From Caldiserica bacterium UBA646 (lineage in GTDB: Bacteria; Caldisericota; Caldisericia; Caldisericales; Caldisericaceae), in assembly GCA_002299965.1 (NCBI GenBank), contig DBOM01000062.1:826-64825 (forward strand): a stretch of DNA of 64,000 bases, written 5' to 3'. The translations under genes and the position numbers were made by a program. Under the pieces are notes generated by a model that saw only the letters and a program-made list of their open reading frames with translations, was not told the DNA's origin and searched no databases. Positions 59,136 through 64,000 of the stretch are shown in pieces. Each line of letters opens with the position of its first letter. Within the stretch, counting starts at the first letter, position 1.

Positions 59136-60137
59136 ATGAAAAATTATTTGATAAGGCGCCTTTTAGAATTGATACCGGTTCTGTTTGCTATTGCATTTGT
59201 CAGCTTCTGGCTCGTTTCTAAAATGGGAGACCCATTTGCAGCATTGATCATCAATCCTCATGTCCGTCCAGAAGACATAGAAAGATTAAGACATATATGG
59301 CATTGGGATGAACCGCTTTTCATAAGATTTATATACTGGTTAAAAGATTTTATCTATCCAAAAGCAGGCTGGGGTCTATCAATATTAGCACCGGGCAGAA
59401 ATGTAATAGAAGTAGTAAAGTCAAGGATCCCCATAACAATGGCGTTTTCCGCTACTTCAATGATTCTGGCTGTCGCTATTTCAATACCATTAGGAGTTTA
59501 TTCGGCACTTCACCAATATTCAATTCCAGATTATGTCTTAACATTTTTTGCGTTTTTCGGGATGTCGATGCCAACATTCTGGTTTGGCATTATGCTAATG
59601 TATCTTTTGGCTGTAAAGGTTCACTGGTTCCCTGCAGCAGGTGCGCATTCTGCTTTTCTTGTAGTACAAGATATACCCGTTGAATTTAGTGAGGCTCCAA
59701 AAATAAGACAATTCATAGATACTGCATGGCATCTCGCTTTACCTATTTTTGTACTTGTAGTATTCCAAATGGGGGCATGGCTTCGTTATATGAGATCTTC
59801 TATGCTTGAAGTAAAACATCAAGATTATGTAAGGACAGCAAGAGCCAAAGGGGTAGATAGCAGAACTGTAACTTACAAACATGCATTCAGAAATGCAATT
59901 ATACCGATTATTACACTGATAGGCTTGTCATTTCCAGGATTAATTGGTGGAGCAATGATAACCGAAACAGTCTTTGCAATCGATGGCATAGGAAGACTCA
60001 CTTTTAAAGCAGTTATGTCTCAGGATGTATTTGTTGCAATGGCTCTCATAACGATTTTTGCAGTATTAGTTGTACTTGGAAATTTCATTGCGGACATATT
60101 GTATGCAGTTGTTGACCCAAGAATAAGGTACAGTTAG
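59136..60137 (+). CDS. Peptide ABC transporter permease, DppB type
   Basis: 333 aa. Six helices with the binding-protein-dependent transport motif EAA-like (RTARAKGVDSRTVTYKHAFRNAIIP, within 230-260). The N-terminal RRLLELIPVLFAIAFVSF and the large outside loop are DppB-like. GGAGG before the ATG. Confidence 0.92.
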   Translation: MKNYLIRRLLELIPVLFAIAFVSFWLVSKMGDPFAALIINPHVRPEDIERLRHIWHWDEPLFIRFIYWLKDFIYPKAGWGLSILAPGRNVIEVVKSRIPITMAFSATSMILAVAISIPLGVYSALHQYSIPDYVLTFFAFFGMSMPTFWFGIMLMYLLAVKVHWFPAAGAHSAFLVVQDIPVEFSEAPKIRQFIDTAWHLALPIFVLVVFQMGAWLRYMRSSMLEVKHQDYVRTARAKGVDSRTVTYKHAFRNAIIPIITLIGLSFPGLIGGAMITETVFAIDGIGRLTFKAVMSQDVFVAMALITIFAVLVVLGNFIADILYAVVDPRIRYS

Positions 60138-60146
60138 GAGGATGCC

Positions 60147-61055
60147 ATGGCAAAAAACACATACATAGACGGCGGAACAACTACTTCAGAAACCTACAGT
60201 TACTGGAGAAAAGTATTCCAGAGACTTAGAAAACATCACCTTGCGATGATAGCACTCGTTATACTTGGGCTTTTAATTTTAGCAGTAATATTAGCAAAAC
60301 CACTTTCATTTGGAAACGACCCTTACACATATATAAAGTCTGTTCCCTGGATTGCACGCCCGGAACTTGCACCTCCAGGACCCGGACATCCATTGGGATT
60401 AGATAACATGGCAAGAGATGCCTGGTCAAGAATGCTATATGGAGGGCGCGTTTCTCTCTCAGTAGGATTTATATGTAGCTTTGTAGGGGCATCAATAGGC
60501 CTATTTTTTGGACTAATATCAGGGTATTTTGGTGGCATAGCAGATATGCTTATTATGCGTTTCACAGATTTTATGCTTTCCATCCCCGTTCTTCCTATAA
60601 TGGTTGTTTTAGCTGCAGTAATTCGCGGATCGCTTGCTGCAATTATATTTATCATTTCAGTTTTTAGCTGGATGGGTGTAGCAAGGCTGGTAAGAGGAGA
60701 GGTGCTTTCTTTAAAAGAACAGGAGTTTACAGAAGCAGCGAGAGCAATAGGAGAAAGCCCAGCAAGAATAATGTTTATACACCTTCTTCCCAACACAATG
60801 GCTCCTGTAATTGTTGCTTCCACTCTTTCAATTGCCGGTAACATCATTTATGAAGCAACGCTTTCTTTCTTAGGGTTAGGAATAAGACAACCTACTCCAA
60901 GCTGGGGCAACATGTTAAATGGAGCCCAAACCTTTATGCTTACTGCTCCCTGGCTTATGTGGTGGCCTGGAATTGCGATTTTGATAACCACACTTGCATT
61001 TAACTTTTTAGGTGACGGGCTGCGTGATGCATTAGACCCAAGGCTTTATAGGTAG
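60147..61055 (+). CDS. Peptide ABC transporter permease, DppC type
   Basis: 302 aa. Typical OppC_N segment (RKHHLAMIALVILGLLILA), HPLGLDNMARDAWSRMLYG, and the EAA loop TEAARAIGESPARIMFIHLLPN. C-terminal LGDGLRDALDPRLYR is diagnostic. 9 nt after dppB-like gene; SD GGAGG. Confidence 0.93.
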   Translation: MAKNTYIDGGTTTSETYSYWRKVFQRLRKHHLAMIALVILGLLILAVILAKPLSFGNDPYTYIKSVPWIARPELAPPGPGHPLGLDNMARDAWSRMLYGGRVSLSVGFICSFVGASIGLFFGLISGYFGGIADMLIMRFTDFMLSIPVLPIMVVLAAVIRGSLAAIIFIISVFSWMGVARLVRGEVLSLKEQEFTEAARAIGESPARIMFIHLLPNTMAPVIVASTLSIAGNIIYEATLSFLGLGIRQPTPSWGNMLNGAQTFMLTAPWLMWWPGIAILITTLAFNFLGDGLRDALDPRLYR

Positions 61056-61066
61056 GGGTGAAAAAA

Positions 61067-62065
61067 ATGGAAAAAGAACTTTTATTAGAAATAAAAGATT
61101 TAAAAACATACTTCTACACGGACGATGGAATAGTAAAAGCAGTTGATGGTATAAATCTAAAACTTCATAAAAGCGAAGTCTTGGGTCTTGTAGGAGAAAG
61201 CGGGTGCGGTAAAAGTGTAGCATCGCTTTCCGTTCTTAGGTTAGTAGATCAACCCGGTAAAAATGCAGGGGGAGAAATACTATTTAAAGGAGAAGACCTT
61301 CTTAAAAAAAGTGAAGAAGAAATGAGAAAAATCAGAGGTTCAGAAATAGCAATGATATTCCAGGAGCCAATGACCGCATTAAATCCCGTATATACTATCG
61401 GAAATCAGGTTATGGAAGCAATTCTTATACACCAGGATGTAAATGAAGAAGAAGCAAAGAAGAAAACAATAGAAATGCTTGAGCTTGTAGGCATCCCTGA
61501 TCCAGAAAAACGATTCAACGAATATCCGCATGAGATGAGCGGCGGAATGAGACAAAGGGCAATGATTGCTATGGCAATGTCTTGCAACCCAGATCTCCTT
61601 ATCTCTGATGAAGCAACAACTGCACTGGACGTAACGATTCAAGCACAAATTCTGGAACTAATGAAAGATTTGCAGAAAAAAATTGACACAGCCATTCTTT
61701 TTATCACACATGACCTTGCCCTTGTTGCTGAAATGGCAGATACCGTCGCAGTAGCTTATATGGGAAAAATTGTAGAATACTCATCTGTAAAAAACATATT
61801 TAAAGATCCGAGACATCCTTACACATATGGGCTTCTAAAATCCATACCAAGCTTAATCAGTAAAAAAACAAAACAGCCACTACCTGCAATTGAAGGGATG
61901 ATACCAAGTCCATACAGTATGCCAAAAGGATGCTATTTTCATCCAAGATGTCCATTTGCAACAGATGAATGCAGAAAGAACATGCCGGAACTAAAAGAAA
62001 TCAAACCAGGTCATCTAATAAGATGTTTCCATCCGATAGAAAACGACAAGGGGGTATCAAAATAA
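61067..62065 (+). CDS. Peptide ABC transporter ATPase, DppD type
   Basis: 332 aa from the ATG at 61067; a GTG at 61058 lies in the SD (AGGGGTG). Walker A GESGCGKS, signature MSGGMRQRAMIA, Walker B LLISDEATTALD, and H-loop THDLALV. The C-terminal oligopeptide domain has Cys-rich GCYFHPRCPFA..EC, which binds an Fe-S cluster in some relatives. Confidence 0.94.
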   Translation: MEKELLLEIKDLKTYFYTDDGIVKAVDGINLKLHKSEVLGLVGESGCGKSVASLSVLRLVDQPGKNAGGEILFKGEDLLKKSEEEMRKIRGSEIAMIFQEPMTALNPVYTIGNQVMEAILIHQDVNEEEAKKKTIEMLELVGIPDPEKRFNEYPHEMSGGMRQRAMIAMAMSCNPDLLISDEATTALDVTIQAQILELMKDLQKKIDTAILFITHDLALVAEMADTVAVAYMGKIVEYSSVKNIFKDPRHPYTYGLLKSIPSLISKKTKQPLPAIEGMIPSPYSMPKGCYFHPRCPFATDECRKNMPELKEIKPGHLIRCFHPIENDKGVSK

Positions 62066-63066
62066 TGAAAAAATCAATATTGGAAGTCAAAAATCTAAAA
62101 AAATACTTCCCTGTTGTAGGTGGTGTTTTTAGTAAGCCAATCGCCTGGGTAAAAGCTGTTGACGATGTATCGTTTAATATTTTCGAAGGAGAAACATTTT
62201 CTCTTGTAGGAGAAAGCGGTAGTGGTAAAACAACTACTGGAAAAACGATTTTGAAGTTAATTGAACCCACAGCCGGACAAATTATTGCAGAAGATATAGA
62301 TATAACAAACTATTCCGCATCGGAAATGAGGCCATTAAGAAGAGACATGCAAATCATCTTTCAAGATCCATATGGTTCGCTAAATCCTCGTCTTCCAGTT
62401 GGAGAAATTATTAGAGAACCATTGGTTGTGCATCGTGTAGGAAATAAAAAAGAACAGGAAGAAAGAGTAGTAGAAGCAATGCAAGTTGTGGGACTACGCC
62501 CGGAATATTTGCGTAGATACCCACATGAATTTTCTGGAGGCCAGAGACAAAGAGTAGGTATAGCAAGGGCTATTGTGCTTAATCCAAAATTCATTGTTGC
62601 AGATGAACCAGTTTCAGCACTGGATGCATCCATTCAATCTCAAGTGCTGAACCTGTTAATGGATCTTCAGCAAAAACTTTCTCTCACATATTTATTTGTT
62701 GCGCACAATTTGGCTGTAGTAAGACATGTCTCCGATAGGATTGGGGTGATGTATCTAGGCAAATTAATGGAAATTGCAGATACAATGGAACTCTTTAATA
62801 ATCCTTTGCATCCATATACACAAGCTCTGCTCTCAGCCATACCAATTCCTGACCCTGAAATTAAGAAGGAAAGAATTATCCTAGAGGGCGATATTCCTTC
62901 TCCAATAAATCCACCTTCAGGATGCGTATTCAGAACTCGCTGTATATATGCACAGGATATCTGTGCAGAAAAAATGCCTCAATTAGTTGATATAGGAAGT
63001 GGTCACTTCACAGCCTGTCATTTTGTTAAAAAGGGCGGAAAGACAGAATTTACAAAGAAATCTTAA
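62065..63066 (+). CDS. Peptide ABC transporter ATPase, DppF type
   Basis: 333 aa from the ATG at 62065, overlapping the DppD stop (TAATG). Walker A GESGSGKTT, signature FSGGQRQRVGIA, Walker B IVADEPVSALD. The C-terminal GCVFRTRCIYAQDIC mirrors the DppD cysteine motif. Last gene of the transporter operon. Confidence 0.94.
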   Translation: MKKSILEVKNLKKYFPVVGGVFSKPIAWVKAVDDVSFNIFEGETFSLVGESGSGKTTTGKTILKLIEPTAGQIIAEDIDITNYSASEMRPLRRDMQIIFQDPYGSLNPRLPVGEIIREPLVVHRVGNKKEQEERVVEAMQVVGLRPEYLRRYPHEFSGGQRQRVGIARAIVLNPKFIVADEPVSALDASIQSQVLNLLMDLQQKLSLTYLFVAHNLAVVRHVSDRIGVMYLGKLMEIADTMELFNNPLHPYTQALLSAIPIPDPEIKKERIILEGDIPSPINPPSGCVFRTRCIYAQDICAEKMPQLVDIGSGHFTACHFVKKGGKTEFTKKS

Positions 63067-63086
63067 TTTCAAATTAATCATCATAT

Positions 63087-63123
63087 AATAGACCGGGTAT
63101 ATTGAAAATCCCGGTCTATTTTG
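63087..63123 (+). terminator. Terminator of the peptide transporter operon
   Basis: AATAGACCGGG (63087-63097) and CCCGGTCTATT (63110-63120) form a perfect 11-bp stem, followed by TTGTTT. Confidence 0.85.
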
Positions 63124-63156
63124 TTTATATAAAAATATATGAAATTACAAAAGAAA

Positions 63157-63165
63157 TGATATAAT
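63157..63165 (+). promoter_or_regulatory. Extended -10 promoter of the phosphoesterase gene
   Basis: TGATATAAT with no clear -35. The start of transcription would fall just before the AAAAAGGAGG at 63170-63179. Confidence 0.55.
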
Positions 63166-63206
63166 TCTGAAAAAGGAGGATAAATATTTCACATAAATAT
63201 AACAAC

Positions 63207-63944
63207 ATGAAATATGGAATTATTTCAGATATACATAGCAATGTGGAAGCCCTTAACGCCGCGATCAGCAAAATGGAAGATAAGGGCGTTGAATCAATCA
63301 TATGTTGTGGAGACATTGTAGGATACGGGCCTGACCCTGAAGAATGCATAACAATCTTTAAAGAACTCCCCATTCATTCAGTTATAGGAAATCATGATTA
63401 TGCCATAAATTGTATAAACGAAGAACAATCTTTTAATACCTATGCACGCCTTGCTATCAGATGGACAAGAAAAAAACTTTCTAAAAATTCAAAAACTTTT
63501 CTTAAAAATCTTCCCTTTTTTTCGGAGCAAGAAAATTTTACTATTTTCCATGGAACATTTGATGAGAAAAATCCTTTTAAATATCTAATAACCGCACAAG
63601 ACGCAGTAAAAAACTTTACAGACATCAAAACCAAGATTGGATTTTTCGGTCATTCCCATGTTGCAGGCTATTTTATACAAACTAAAAACAAAAAAATAAA
63701 TTATTATTCTTGTATAGAAGGCTGCAAGTTAACACTTCAAAAAGACAACCAATACCTCATTAATGTCGGGAGCGTAGGTCAACCAAGAGATGGAAATCCT
63801 GAAGCTGCCTTTGCAATCTATGATACTTCCGGTAACACTATAGAAATTGTACGTTTCCAATATGACATAGAATCAGTTTATAAAAAAATAATTAAAGCTC
63901 ACCTCCCAAACTTTTTAGGAGATAGATTGTTTAGCGGGGTTTAG
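63207..63944 (+). CDS. Metallophosphoesterase (YfcE/MJ0936-like)
   Basis: 245 aa calcineurin-like phosphoesterase. Metal-site motifs in order: SDIHSN, GDIVGYGPDP, GNHD and GHSHV, with FHGTFD between. Usual length for this phosphodiesterase group. The first ATG (63207) is 27 nt from GGAGG (63175-63179), which is too far. An in-frame ATT at 63186 lies 6 nt from it and could be a rare start adding MSHKYNN-like residues. Substrate unknown. Confidence 0.88.
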   Translation: MKYGIISDIHSNVEALNAAISKMEDKGVESIICCGDIVGYGPDPEECITIFKELPIHSVIGNHDYAINCINEEQSFNTYARLAIRWTRKKLSKNSKTFLKNLPFFSEQENFTIFHGTFDEKNPFKYLITAQDAVKNFTDIKTKIGFFGHSHVAGYFIQTKNKKINYYSCIEGCKLTLQKDNQYLINVGSVGQPRDGNPEAAFAIYDTSGNTIEIVRFQYDIESVYKKIIKAHLPNFLGDRLFSGV

Positions 63945-64000
63945 ATTTTTTCTTTTTAGAAAGATTGATCCAGGTCGTTATCCCACCAAAAATAATTAGC
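63931..64000 (-). CDS. 3' end of a convergent membrane protein gene (partial)
   Basis: The last in-frame codons on the minus strand read LIIFGGITTWINL then SKKKKSKPR and stop (TAA at 63933-63931). That is a transmembrane helix followed by a basic tail. It overlaps the end of the phosphoesterase gene by 14 nt. Only the C-terminus is in the window. Confidence 0.4.
   Translation of the reverse strand, partial: LIIFGGITTWINLSKKKKSKPR

Overview
The window is AT-rich bacterial DNA with densely packed operons and strong Shine-Dalgarno (SD) sequences. It carries an NAD-linked formate dehydrogenase built like an electron-bifurcating enzyme, an Rnf complex, S-layer homology (SLH) domains, a class A RNase P RNA and a classical division/cell-wall (dcw) cluster. 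No oxygen-respiration genes are present. This suggests a strictly anaerobic, probably fermentative, possibly thermophilic bacterium from a deep lineage (Caldisericota-like or a clostridial/thermophilic relative). The phylum is inferred from gene content only and is uncertain.

Layout. (1) 1-3.4 kb: a secreted C39-like cysteine peptidase and a PQQ-propeller lipoprotein, flanked by two degenerate copies of a roughly 200-bp non-coding repeat. (2) 3.4-13.4 kb, minus strand: a ten-gene formate dehydrogenase operon (NuoE, HATPase, HydD-like, NuoF, second NuoE, second NuoF, FdhA, FocA-type channel, MobA, FdhD). It looks like a HydABCD-type bifurcating hydrogenase operon in which the hydrogenase subunit is replaced by a second NuoE/NuoF pair plus a molybdenum formate dehydrogenase. 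(3) 13.6-24.4 kb: an orphan GNAT-like gene, a three-subunit molybdenum hydroxylase (xanthine dehydrogenase type), a tandem cyclase-family hydrolase, a DUF1116/AllG-like protein, two small membrane proteins and an NCS2 nucleobase permease. Together these look like a heterocycle (purine/pyrimidine-like) uptake and breakdown locus. (4) 24.8-26 kb: DRTGG and HATPase-DRTGG proteins of the kind usually found beside bifurcating hydrogenases. (5) 26.2-37.2 kb, minus strand: one long unit of PPC-domain protein, ValS, FolC, zinc-ribbon protein, RnfCDGEAB and a membrane-anchored PIN-like protein. (6) 37.4-38.6 kb: tRNA-Met(CAU), a CdsZ-type zinc-ribbon protein and rnpB. (7) 38.6-55.7 kb: rsmH-ftsL-ftsI-murE-murF-mraY-murD-ftsW-murG-murC-murB-ddl-ftsQ-ftsA-ftsZ plus a HlyD-like protein. 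(8) 55.7-56.7 kb: an ECF sigma factor and its putative anti-sigma. (9) 56.8-63.1 kb: a peptide ABC transporter whose binding protein carries SLH domains. (10) a metallophosphoesterase and the edge of a convergent gene.

How it works together (inference): formate dehydrogenase moves electrons between formate, NAD and probably ferredoxin. Rnf couples ferredoxin:NAD to an ion gradient. MobA and FdhD mature the molybdenum cofactor. The molybdenum hydroxylase locus takes in and opens a heterocycle.

The most interesting signal is a pair of nearly identical 5' leaders, one before the GNAT-like gene (13653-13701, +) and one before the DUF1116/cyclase/hydroxylase operon (21563-21611, -). Both can fold into the same H-type pseudoknot, with compensatory changes in the long stem, identical loop lengths around it, and a conserved A-rich tail. 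I do not recognise it as a named riboswitch class. It is a candidate undescribed cis-regulatory RNA.
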